Shown here piece after piece: positions 1-5,895 of a stretch of DNA of 5,922 nucleotides. The position numbers were made by a program, and so were the translations under genes. Origin of the DNA: Archangium sp. (lineage in GTDB: Bacteria > Myxococcota > Myxococcia > Myxococcales > Myxococcaceae); NCBI GenBank assembly GCA_016793525.1, contig JAEUJT010000511.1, positions 1 through 5,922 on the forward strand, read 5' to 3'. The notes beneath the pieces are model-generated. The model had not been told where the DNA came from, made no database searches, and saw only the letters and a list, made by a program, of their open reading frames with translations. Each line of letters starts with the position of its first letter. The first letter of the stretch is position 1.

Positions 1-1131
1 GGGCGCATGTTCCGCGACGAGCAACGCGGCGGGCCCTTCAAGACGTGGGTGCACACCCACCGCATGGAGGACCTGGGCGGAGGGCAGAGCGCGCTCGTCG
101 ACGACGTCGAATACGAGCTGCCGTTGGGCGCGCTTGGTGACGTCTTCGGCGGAGGGTTCGCGCGAGGGAAGCTCGACGCCACGTTCGACTACCGGCACGC
201 GGTGACCCGGCTCGACCTCGAGCGCCATGCGCGCTTCGCCGGCCAGCCGCGGCTCACGGTCGCCATCACCGGTGCGTCGGGCTTGGTGGGCACGGCGCTG
301 AGTGCGTTCCTCTCCACCGGCGGCCACACCGTGCGCGCGGTGAAGCGGGTGGGTGATGGCTTTGAAACGTCTGCGCTCGAGGGGGCCGATGCGATCGTCC
401 ACCTCGCGGGGGCGGGCATCGCCGACGAGCGGTGGACACCGGCACGCAAGCAGCTGCTCCACGAGAGCCGCGGGCCGATGACGCGCCGGTTGATCGCCTC
501 GCTCCGCACGCTGAAGCAGCCGCCGAAGACGTTCATCAGCGGCTCGGCGACCGGGTTCTACGGCGACCGCGGCGACGAGGTGCTGACGGAGGATTCCGCG
601 CCGGGGCCGGTGGGTGACGACGGCGACCGATTTTTGTCTCGGGTGGTCATCGATTGGGAGTCGGCGGTGCAGGATGCGAGCGCGCTCGGCCTGCGCGAGG
701 TTCGGCTCCGCACGGGCATGGTGATCTCCGCGCGGGGTGGCGCGCTGGCCAAGATGTTGCCCCCATTCCGCGCCGGTGTCGGAGGCCCGGTTGCCACGGG
801 GCGTCAGTGGACCAGCTGGATCTCCATTGAAGACGTGCTCGGCGTCGTGCTGCATGCGCTGTACACGCCGTCGCTCCATGGAGCCGTCAACGTCGTGGCA
901 CCCACGCCGGTGACGAACGCTGACCTCACGCGCTCCCTGGGGCACGTCCTTCGGCGCCCAGCAGTGGCACCGGTGCCGGTGGTGGCGCTCAGGGTTCTTT
1001 ACGGAGAGCTCGCCGAGACCCTCGCTGGAGGCCAGCGCGTTCGCCCCGCAACGCTCGAGGCCAGCGGTTTTTCGTTCGTGCACCCCACGTTCGAACAGGC
1101 GCTCCGCTTCACGTTGGGTCGTACGGCGTAA
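1..1131 (+). CDS. TIGR01777/YfcH-family NAD(P)-binding epimerase-like protein with N-terminal SRPBCC-type domain, 5' truncated
   Basis: The reading frame is open to the left edge (GGG CGC ATG...), and the first ATG at base 7 lies inside a domain, so the true start is outside the window. Numbering from that ATG, residues 1-70 resemble the C-terminal half of an SRPBCC/cyclase-dehydrase-like domain (GPFKTWVHTHR, DDVEYELPLGALG). Residues 84-374 form an extended short-chain dehydrogenase/epimerase-type Rossmann domain. It has the nucleotide-binding glycine motif ITGASGLVG (87-95), VHLAGAGIADERWT (131-144), SGSATGFYGDRGDEVLTEDS (178-197), RLRTGMVIS (233-241), GGALAKMLPPFR (244-255), GRQWTSWISIEDV (265-277) and the NVVAPTPVTNADLTR segment (295-309). 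All are hallmarks of TIGR01777 proteins such as E. coli YfcH. The substrate of the family is unknown to me; a cytoplasmic NAD(P)-dependent sugar-nucleotide or related epimerase/reductase is the usual guess. The stop is TAA at 1129-1131. It converges on the lipoprotein gene. The stretch between VRAVKRV and ALEGADAIVHLAG looks about a dozen residues shorter than usual. Confidence 0.92.
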   Translation, partial: GRMFRDEQRGGPFKTWVHTHRMEDLGGGQSALVDDVEYELPLGALGDVFGGGFARGKLDATFDYRHAVTRLDLERHARFAGQPRLTVAITGASGLVGTALSAFLSTGGHTVRAVKRVGDGFETSALEGADAIVHLAGAGIADERWTPARKQLLHESRGPMTRRLIASLRTLKQPPKTFISGSATGFYGDRGDEVLTEDSAPGPVGDDGDRFLSRVVIDWESAVQDASALGLREVRLRTGMVISARGGALAKMLPPFRAGVGGPVATGRQWTSWISIEDVLGVVLHALYTPSLHGAVNVVAPTPVTNADLTRSLGHVLRRPAVAPVPVVALRVLYGELAETLAGGQRVRPATLEASGFSFVHPTFEQALRFTLGRTA

Positions 1132-1398
1132 GCCGCTCTCGGTTGGTTGTCGTCACGATCGGTCGCCGCGACGATCGGGCGTCTGCTCGGTCGAGCCGTG
1201 CAGCGCCGCACCTCACGTTCAGACGTTCAGCCGCTGCCCGACAGGACGTCGCGGTGCTTCACCTTGCAAATCGGTGGCAGTGGGGCGTGGGGAGCGGCGG
1301 CTTTTGCGTACGTGTTCCGCCTCCCATCGGTCGGAGCGTTCGGTCGGCGTCGATGCCTGTGACGCGCACGCGCGAGCGCACCGCTTCACCCCGGGTGG
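1132..1398. other. Convergent intergenic region, no gene seen
   Basis: This 267-bp spacer lies between the stop codons of two convergent genes. Short open frames cross it on both strands, but none has a recognisable domain, a good Shine-Dalgarno or plausible composition. It contains a GC-rich hairpin at 1156-1177, a smaller 4-bp-stem hairpin at 1185-1196 (GCTC-GGTC-GAGC), and four copies of CGGTCG (1160, 1188, 1328, 1341). The last two are part of a 7-bp direct repeat CGGTCGG separated by 6 bp. I see no tRNA and no T-rich intrinsic terminator on either strand. Confidence 0.7.
1156..1177 (+). terminator. Possible U-tract-less terminator hairpin
   Basis: Twenty-five bases after the TAA of the epimerase-like gene, CGATC-(G)-GTCG can pair with CGAC-GATCG around a CCG loop. 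This gives a 9-bp stem with one bulged G (1161). No run of T follows on the plus strand or precedes it for the minus strand, so it is not a canonical intrinsic terminator. Its place between convergent genes fits a bidirectional, GC-rich terminator-like structure. In such GC-rich DNA, hairpins of this strength also occur by chance. Confidence 0.35.
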
Positions 1399-3456
1399 CT
1401 ACGGGCAGCCGGCGTCGGCCTGGCGGCTGGTGGGAACTGGGCTCAGCACGGCAAGGCCCGGAACGTAGTTGCAACCCGTTTGCGTATTGATGCGAATTCG
1501 GCCGAGGCCACCGCCGCCGCCACCGCCCGCGCTGCCGCCATTTTCGCCCGCGGTGGCGTCGCTGGTCACGGTGGCGCCGTTGCCCCCACGCCCTCCGAGC
1601 ACCGCGGCGTTGTTGCCGCCCTGCGCCGGAGTCGCCGAGTCGATCGCGCCCCCTGTTCCGTTCGCGCCCGTTTGGCCCGTGCCGCCACCTTCGCCCGCGC
1701 CGCCGCCGTTCGCGGTCAGCTGCGCCGAAGAGACGAGGAGCAGGTTGCGCGCCTCGAGCAGCAAGGCGCCGCCGCTGCCTCCGCCGTTCCCTCCGGCCCC
1801 CTTGATCGCTCCGGCCCCGCCGATGCCACCGCGCCCAGGCGCGGAGATGGCCCCGTTGATGGTGAGTTGGCCTCCGACGGTGAGCTGCAGCGCACCGCCC
1901 CCCGCCGCCTCGACAGCCATCGACTCGCCACCGCGCCCGCCCGAACACCCTCCGCGGAGGGGCGACAGCAACGGCTCCCCATTCACCGCGCCGCCCGAGC
2001 CACGGCTCGCTGGGTCGATGGTCAGATCGGCACCCACGCCCCCCGCGGCTCCAGCGCTGCCAAACCCCGCGCCGCCTGCCCCGCCATTGCCGAGCGTCGA
2101 CGGAGTGCCATTTGCGCCCGCGCCTGCGGCACAGGTCCGGCTGCCAGACTCGGCGACGATGCGGCCGAGCACCACCGCGTCGCCCTCAACCGCCACGATG
2201 GCCGGCCGGCTGCCGATGAAGCGCAGGGTCGAGCCACCGTTGATGGTGAGCGCGGTGAAGGAGAAGGCCATCGCCTCGCGTTCGCCCGGCTGTGTCACCA
2301 GGGCGCTGTTGACCATCGGCTGATCCACGCACCAGTTGGAGATCGCTGGGGGCTGGGTGCTGGTGTCGATGACGGTGTCTCCGCAGCCGAGCGTCACCGC
2401 GCCCTCGGGGAGCGTCGGCAGCTGCGTCTCGGTGAAGTTGCTCGGCGTGTACGGCCACGGGGGAATGCAGCCACCGGTGCCGTTGCACATGCCCGCGTCG
2501 CCGCACTGCGTGCCTGCGGTGAACGGCGTGTAGAGGCAGCCGCCGTCGGCGGTGCACGAGCCGGAGAACGTGCCGCACGCCCGAGGTTGGCAGATGACCA
2601 ACGTGCCGGCGCAGGCGCCCGCAGAGTCGCAGCGGTCATTCACCGTGCAGGTGTTCTGGTCGCTGCAGCTCGCGTTGTCGGTCACTGCATAGCTGCAGCC
2701 TCCGTCGCCGCCGCAGGTCCCCGTCGGGGCGAAGCACTGCGCCGCGGGAGGTGTGGTGCAGGTCTTCGCCGTGCCGGTGCACGCACCCTGCGCCGAGCAC
2801 AGATCGCTCACCGTGCACGGGTCGCTGTCGTCGCACACGATGTTGGGCCGCGGCGTGTACACGCAGGTGCCGCCGTCAGACTGGCAGGCGCCGACCGGCT
2901 CGAAGCACACGCCGGGCGCGGCGAGGCACTCCACGGTCGGCCCACCCACGCACGACCCCGCGCTGCACACAGGCGAGATGAGGCACGCGTCGCTCGACTG
3001 GCACGCCTTGCCCTCACACGTCGAGTCAGCACAGTCGGTGGCGCCGTTCGCATCGTCGTCGAGGCCGTTGGTGCACTGCTCTGGCGGAGGCCCCGAGCGC
3101 CGCATGTGCAAGCGCACCGCCGCGTTCTTCACGCCGGCGATGAAGCGCACGGGCGCGTTGTCGGAGACCTCGGGCGGGTCGGTCACCGACAGGCACGCCT
3201 CGTCGTGGAAGCCGACGGCTTGGAGGTTGATGCTCTCGGGGAAGTCGCCGCGCGCGATGGCCACGGTCACCGACTGGCGGCCCTCGAGGGCGATGGCCTT
3301 GGTGCGGCGCTCCGTCGCGTCGATGCGCGCCACCACCTGCACGCAGCGCGAGGTGAGGCCGGTCTCGAGCTCGACGGTGATCAGCAGCCCGCTGTCGGTC
3401 GCACCCGGTCGGCAGGCGCACAGCGCGGTCAGGGCGAGGGGCGCCCACCGGTTCAC
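1399..3456 (-). CDS. Cysteine-repeat and glycine-rich lipoprotein with MopE-like Asp motif, hypothetical
   Basis: A 685-residue exported protein of unknown function. The start is GTG at 3454-3456, preceded by GGAGG (3464-3468) at 7 nt and overlapping the upstream stop as GTGA. Residues 1-15 look like a short lipoprotein signal (ALTALCAC), with Cys15 the likelier lipidated residue although Cys13 is possible. Residues about 22-120 are beta-rich and unassigned. Residues 128-147 carry the C-NGLDDD-DC-D--C motif seen in MopE-related and putative metal-binding proteins. Residues 150-330 are Cys-rich repeats with a 56-residue period. Residues 334-435 look like a beta domain. Residues about 440-656 are Gly/Ala/Asn-rich, alternating with hydrophobic beta-strand-like stretches (GALQLTVGGQLTING, GGALLLEARNLLLV), and end in GLGRIRINT. 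Cys662 and Cys684 close the protein. The many paired cysteines indicate an oxidising, extracytoplasmic location. I infer a surface or outer-membrane structural or binding role. The reading is secure; the function is not. Confidence 0.9.
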   Translation of the reverse strand: MNRWAPLALTALCACRPGATDSGLLITVELETGLTSRCVQVVARIDATERRTKAIALEGRQSVTVAIARGDFPESINLQAVGFHDEACLSVTDPPEVSDNAPVRFIAGVKNAAVRLHMRRSGPPPEQCTNGLDDDANGATDCADSTCEGKACQSSDACLISPVCSAGSCVGGPTVECLAAPGVCFEPVGACQSDGGTCVYTPRPNIVCDDSDPCTVSDLCSAQGACTGTAKTCTTPPAAQCFAPTGTCGGDGGCSYAVTDNASCSDQNTCTVNDRCDSAGACAGTLVICQPRACGTFSGSCTADGGCLYTPFTAGTQCGDAGMCNGTGGCIPPWPYTPSNFTETQLPTLPEGAVTLGCGDTVIDTSTQPPAISNWCVDQPMVNSALVTQPGEREAMAFSFTALTINGGSTLRFIGSRPAIVAVEGDAVVLGRIVAESGSRTCAAGAGANGTPSTLGNGGAGGAGFGSAGAAGGVGADLTIDPASRGSGGAVNGEPLLSPLRGGCSGGRGGESMAVEAAGGGALQLTVGGQLTINGAISAPGRGGIGGAGAIKGAGGNGGGSGGALLLEARNLLLVSSAQLTANGGGAGEGGGTGQTGANGTGGAIDSATPAQGGNNAAVLGGRGGNGATVTSDATAGENGGSAGGGGGGGLGRIRINTQTGCNYVPGLAVLSPVPTSRQADAGCP
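1489..2139 (-). repeat. Glycine-rich low-complexity region of the lipoprotein
   Basis: Residues about 440-656 are dominated by Gly, Ala, Asn and Ser in GGxGG-type runs, broken by short hydrophobic segments every 30-60 residues. The coding strand is correspondingly GGN/GCN-rich, so the other strand reads as proline- or arginine-rich open frames that are not genes. The pattern resembles glycine-rich beta-helical or adhesin-like regions. The GLGRIRINT end (651-658) is a familiar close to such regions in myxobacterial proteins. Confidence 0.75.
2467..3009 (-). repeat. Tandem Cys-rich protein repeats, 56-residue period
   Basis: Residues 150-330 of the lipoprotein contain a half unit (150-177), two full units (177-233 and 233-289) and a shortened third unit (289-330). 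The units align on their cysteines: C-(x)5-7-C-(x)6-C-(x)5-6-C-(x)9-10-C, then a DxxCTVxDxC-like stretch, C and C. Examples are SDPCTVSDLC in unit 1 and DQNTCTVNDRC in unit 2, each followed by a GAC-TGT or GAC-AGT tail. The half unit matches the second half of a unit (SDACLISPVC). The third unit lacks the CTV-D segment. Similar disulfide-rich repeats are common in myxobacterial secreted proteins. Confidence 0.8.
3016..3075 (-). other. MopE-like CxNGLDDD putative metal-binding motif
   Basis: Codons 128-147 of the lipoprotein encode a Cys-flanked, Asp-rich motif: C128, NGLDDD 130-135, DC at 141-142, D144 and C147. It resembles the short calcium- or metal-binding-like motif found singly or in tandem in many myxobacterial proteins annotated as MopE-related. 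Here there is one copy, placed between the N-terminal beta-rich region and the Cys repeats. Metal binding itself is inferred. Confidence 0.65.
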
Positions 3457-4541
3457 GGCGCGGCCTCCGGCAGGGGCGCGACGTCGAGGCCTTCACCGAA
3501 GCCGAGCACGGTGAAGGGCGCCGGCTTCTCCTTGAGCGCGAGCTGGAGCGCGTCGATCGGCTCTGTCTCTCCGTCATCGGCCATCTGGAAGGTGCCGAAG
3601 TGCACCGGCACCGACATGCCCGCGCGGAGGTCGAGCGCCGCGTCGACCGCGTCACTCGGCGACATGTGCACCGGCGACATGAACCACTCCGGCTTGTAGG
3701 CGCCGATGGGCAGCACCGCGAGACGGAAGGGCCCGAGCCGATCGCCAATGGCCTTGAAGTGCGGCCCGTAGCCAGTGTCGCCGCCGAAGAAGGTGCGGCC
3801 TCCCGCGCCGGTGATCACCCACCCCGACCAGAGCGTGCCGTCTTCGTCGGTGAGCCCCCGGTTCGAGAAGTGCTGCACTGGCGCGCTGCCGATGGTGATG
3901 GCGCCGAGCGGCCGCTCTTCCCACCAGTCGAGCTCAGTGACGTTGTCGAGCCCGCGCGACGCGAGAAACGCCTTGTTCCCCAACCCGACGAAGATCTGCA
4001 CCTTGGGCCAGGTCTTGGTCAGCCTGCGGAGCGTCGCCAGGTCGAGGTGGTCGTAGTGGTTGTGGCTGATCACCACCGCGTCAATGCGAGGGAGATCGTC
4101 GAAGCGAATGCCCGGCGGTCGAACCCGCTTCGGCCCCGCGAACTCGAACGGGCTGGCGCGCTCCGAGAAGATCGGGTCGGTCAACACGTTTACACCGTCG
4201 AGTTGAATGAGCGCGGTCGCGTGGTTGATGAAGGTGACGCGCAGACCGCCAGTGGGCACCGCGTTGGGCGGTCGGGGGCCGGGTGGCTCGTCGTGGTACG
4301 GGCGCCAGACGCCGGGCACGCGCGAGGTCTGCCAACGGATCAGGGCTGAGAAGCCGTCGAGGTCGAAGCCGCCGAGCTTCTTCTTCCCGTTCGGGGTTGA
4401 GAAGCGATCGCCGTTGAAGTGATCGGTCGTCGGGCCGCTCCAGCGCGCGCCTGACAGCGCACAGCCAACCGCGGCGCCCGACGAGGCGAGGCCGACCATG
4501 AAAAAGAAAAACGAGATCGCGATGCGACGGGCCCTGCGCAT
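3453..4541 (-). CDS. NAPE-PLD-like metallo-beta-lactamase-fold hydrolase, probable lipoprotein
   Basis: A 362-residue MBL-fold hydrolase of the UlaG/RomA/NAPE-PLD type. The N-terminus is basic (MRRARR), then hydrophobic (IAISFFFFMVGLA), then has a lipobox-like AAVGC, so Cys27 is a candidate lipidation site. The zinc ligands are visible: HNHYDH (H160, H162, D164, H165), H224 in PVQHFSNRG, D255 in FFGGDTGYG and H314 in VPVHFGTF. NHATALIQLDGVNVLTDPIFSERASP (106-131) and AVLPIGAYKPEWFMSPVHMSP (275-295) are strongly NAPE-PLD/RomA-like. Mammalian NAPE-PLD cleaves N-acylphosphatidylethanolamine; the bacterial substrate is not known, although a phospholipid or other phosphodiester is plausible. The ATG start at 4541 has TAAGG at 8 nt and lies 15 bp after the YggU-family stop. 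The end overlaps the lipoprotein start by 4 bp (GTGA). All metal ligands are present, so it is probably active, likely in the periplasm or at a membrane. Confidence 0.92.
   Translation of the reverse strand: MRRARRIAISFFFFMVGLASSGAAVGCALSGARWSGPTTDHFNGDRFSTPNGKKKLGGFDLDGFSALIRWQTSRVPGVWRPYHDEPPGPRPPNAVPTGGLRVTFINHATALIQLDGVNVLTDPIFSERASPFEFAGPKRVRPPGIRFDDLPRIDAVVISHNHYDHLDLATLRRLTKTWPKVQIFVGLGNKAFLASRGLDNVTELDWWEERPLGAITIGSAPVQHFSNRGLTDEDGTLWSGWVITGAGGRTFFGGDTGYGPHFKAIGDRLGPFRLAVLPIGAYKPEWFMSPVHMSPSDAVDAALDLRAGMSVPVHFGTFQMADDGETEPIDALQLALKEKPAPFTVLGFGEGLDVAPLPEAAP
3464..3468 (-). promoter_or_regulatory. Shine-Dalgarno for the Cys/Gly-rich lipoprotein
   Basis: GGAGG on the minus strand lies 7 nt before the GTG at 3456-3454, inside the end of the hydrolase gene. 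It decides the GTG start, which also gives the protein a sensible lipoprotein signal. Confidence 0.75.
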
Positions 4542-4549
4542 GGGGCGAG

Positions 4550-4558
4550 CCTTACCTC
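4550..4558 (-). promoter_or_regulatory. Shine-Dalgarno for the MBL-fold hydrolase
   Basis: On the minus strand, GAGGTAAGG overlaps the TGA of the YggU-family gene, and its AAGG ends 8 nt before the ATG at 4541. It supports that ATG over the in-frame ATG at codon 15, which would remove the basic n-region of the signal peptide. Confidence 0.65.
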
Positions 4559-4862
4559 ACTTGGGCACGGGCGCCACCCGCGCCAGCACCACGTCCAGGG
4601 AGGTGCCCATCAGCCGCAGCCGCTTGCGCCGACCGGTCGCTCCGTCGAGCAACGTCACCGCGCTCCGCTTCAGCTGCAGCGTGTCGGCGAGAAAGGCGAC
4701 CAGCGCGTCGTTCGCTTCGCCGTCGACCGGCGGCGCAGCGAGGGCGATCTTCAGCCTCCCGTCGTGCAGGCCCAGCACTTTGGTTCGCGACGCGCGCGGC
4801 TGCACCAGCACCAGCACCTCCACGCCGCCCTCGACCGCTTTGGCGAAGTCGAGGTCAGGCAT
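4557..4862 (-). CDS. DUF167/UPF0235 (YggU) family protein
   Basis: A 101-residue protein of the conserved DUF167 family, whose biochemical role is unknown. The diagnostic segments are VQPRASRTKVLG (20-31), GRLKIALAAPPVDGEANDALVAFLA (35-59) and LLDGATGRRKRLRL (71-84). The length matches the family, which is usually about 90-110 residues. I chose the ATG at 4862 because family homology begins there. The open frame runs further upstream to 5027, but that part is a shadow of pyrD. The ATG overlaps the end of pyrD by 8 bp (ATGCCTGA) and has only a weak Shine-Dalgarno, so translation is probably coupled to termination of pyrD. A small soluble cytoplasmic protein is expected. Confidence 0.9.
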   Translation of the reverse strand: MPDLDFAKAVEGGVEVLVLVQPRASRTKVLGLHDGRLKIALAAPPVDGEANDALVAFLADTLQLKRSAVTLLDGATGRRKRLRLMGTSLDVVLARVAPVPK

Positions 4863-5892
4863 CGCGCCCGACGGCGGCCGCCATGGAGGCGAGGCCCGTC
4901 TCACGGAGCTTCTGCGCGAGCCCCGTCGCCACGCGCCGAGGGAGACCCGGGCCGCCGTAGATGAAGCCGGTGTAGAGCTGCACGAGGGAGGCCCCGGCGG
5001 AGATCTTCTCCCACGCGTCGGAAGCATCGAACACGCCGCCGACTCCGATCATCGGCAGCGCGCCTTCACTGCGCCTGAACGCGCGCCGGAGCACCTCGGT
5101 CGAGCGCGCACGCAGCGGCTTGCCCGAGAAACCACCGGCTTCTGCGCAGAGCGGGTGCTCCACCGGGCGGGTGATGGTGGTGTTGGTGCAGATCAACCCG
5201 TCGATGCCGCAGCCGCGCGCCACATCGACCACCGCATCGATCGCCTCGTCGCCGAGATCTGGCGCGATCTTCAAGAACAGCGGCTTCGCGGTCAGCACCG
5301 CCCGCACCGCGCGGAGCAGGCGCTCCAGGGCCTCGGGCTCTTGCAGCTGCCGCAAGCCCGGCGTGTTCGGAGAGCTCAGGTTCACCACCACGTAGTCGCC
5401 GAGCGGCCCCAGCGTCTGCGCGCACGCCACGTAGTCGTCGACCGCGCGCTCCAGCGGCGTGTCTTTGTTCTTGCCGATGTTCACGCCCACCGGCCCCGGG
5501 CGGAACGAGGTGGCGCGGAGCCGCTCGGCGATCACCGTCATCCCGTGGTTATTGAAGCCGAGTCGATTGATAAGCGCCTGATGCTCGGGGATTCGGAACA
5601 TGCGCGGCTTCGGGTTGCCAGGCTGAGGGCGCGGGGTGACGGTGCCAATCTCAACGAAGCCAAAGCCGAGCCCGAACAACCCCGCGATCGCCTCAGCGTT
5701 CTTGTCGAGCCCCGCCGCGAGCCCGACCGGAGAGGGGAAGGTGAGCCCCGCGACGCGCGTCTCCAGCAGCGGGTCCGCGGCCGGCCGAAGCGATGCCGCC
5801 AATGGCCCCAACGCCCGCAGCGCGCCGATACCCAGGTGGTGGGCGCGCTCGGCGTCGAGCTGAAAGAGCGCCGCGCGGGCCAGCCCGTACAC
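4855..5892 (-). CDS. pyrD: Class 2 dihydroorotate dehydrogenase (quinone), EC 1.3.5.2
   Basis: Oxidises dihydroorotate to orotate, the fourth step of de novo pyrimidine synthesis. It uses FMN and passes electrons to membrane quinones. The protein has 345 residues, normal for class 2. Residues 1-40 form the amphipathic helical extension (YGLARAALFQLDAERAHHL) that marks class 2 and contacts the membrane and quinone. The FMN barrel shows GLAAGLDKNAEAI (57-69), EIGTVTPRPQPGNPKPRMFR (81-100), INRLGFNN (108-115), GVNIGKNKDT (136-145) and NLSSPNTPGLR (171-181). It continues with FLKIAPDL (206-213), CTNTT (235-239), GGFSGKPLR (253-261) and IGVGGVFDASDAWEKI (282-297). Ser174 is the expected catalytic base by family alignment. 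The start is GTG at 5890-5892, with GAGG at 7 nt and an in-frame TGA 3 nt upstream, which rules out a longer protein. It is first of four closely packed minus-strand genes. Confidence 0.97.
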   Translation of the reverse strand: MYGLARAALFQLDAERAHHLGIGALRALGPLAASLRPAADPLLETRVAGLTFPSPVGLAAGLDKNAEAIAGLFGLGFGFVEIGTVTPRPQPGNPKPRMFRIPEHQALINRLGFNNHGMTVIAERLRATSFRPGPVGVNIGKNKDTPLERAVDDYVACAQTLGPLGDYVVVNLSSPNTPGLRQLQEPEALERLLRAVRAVLTAKPLFLKIAPDLGDEAIDAVVDVARGCGIDGLICTNTTITRPVEHPLCAEAGGFSGKPLRARSTEVLRRAFRRSEGALPMIGVGGVFDASDAWEKISAGASLVQLYTGFIYGGPGLPRRVATGLAQKLRETGLASMAAAVGRDA

Positions 5893-5895
5893 GGC

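Noticed and set aside
1240..1290. tRNA-like stretch around TTGCAAATCGGTGG, resembling an anticodon arm on the minus strand
   Set aside because: The 5-bp anticodon stem does not close, and there is no T-arm GGTTCGA-like sequence or acceptor stem, so it is not a tRNA gene.
1143..1490. Small plus-strand open frames crossing the convergent spacer
   Set aside because: They have no Shine-Dalgarno of note and no domain, have Arg/Ser-rich shadow-like composition, and run into the lipoprotein gene on the opposite strand.
1469..2323. A proline-rich plus-strand open frame of 284 codons
   Set aside because: It is the complement of the glycine-rich region (GGN codons read as CCN). The proline runs mirror the glycine runs, so it is a shadow.
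1480..3699. A 739-codon open frame on the plus strand, longer than the lipoprotein gene it overlaps
   Set aside because: Its translation is Arg/Ala/His-rich with no recognisable domain. It is the expected shadow of GC-rich minus-strand codons, while the minus frame has a lipobox, ordered cysteine repeats and a coupled start.
3026..3748. A 240-codon minus-strand frame spanning the hydrolase/lipoprotein junction
   Set aside because: It is Arg/Ser-rich without domains and overlaps two well-supported genes in other frames on the same strand.
4863..5027. N-terminal extension of the YggU-family open frame upstream of 4862
   Set aside because: It lies wholly within pyrD, is Arg/Ser/Pro-rich, and DUF167 homology starts only at the ATG at 4862.
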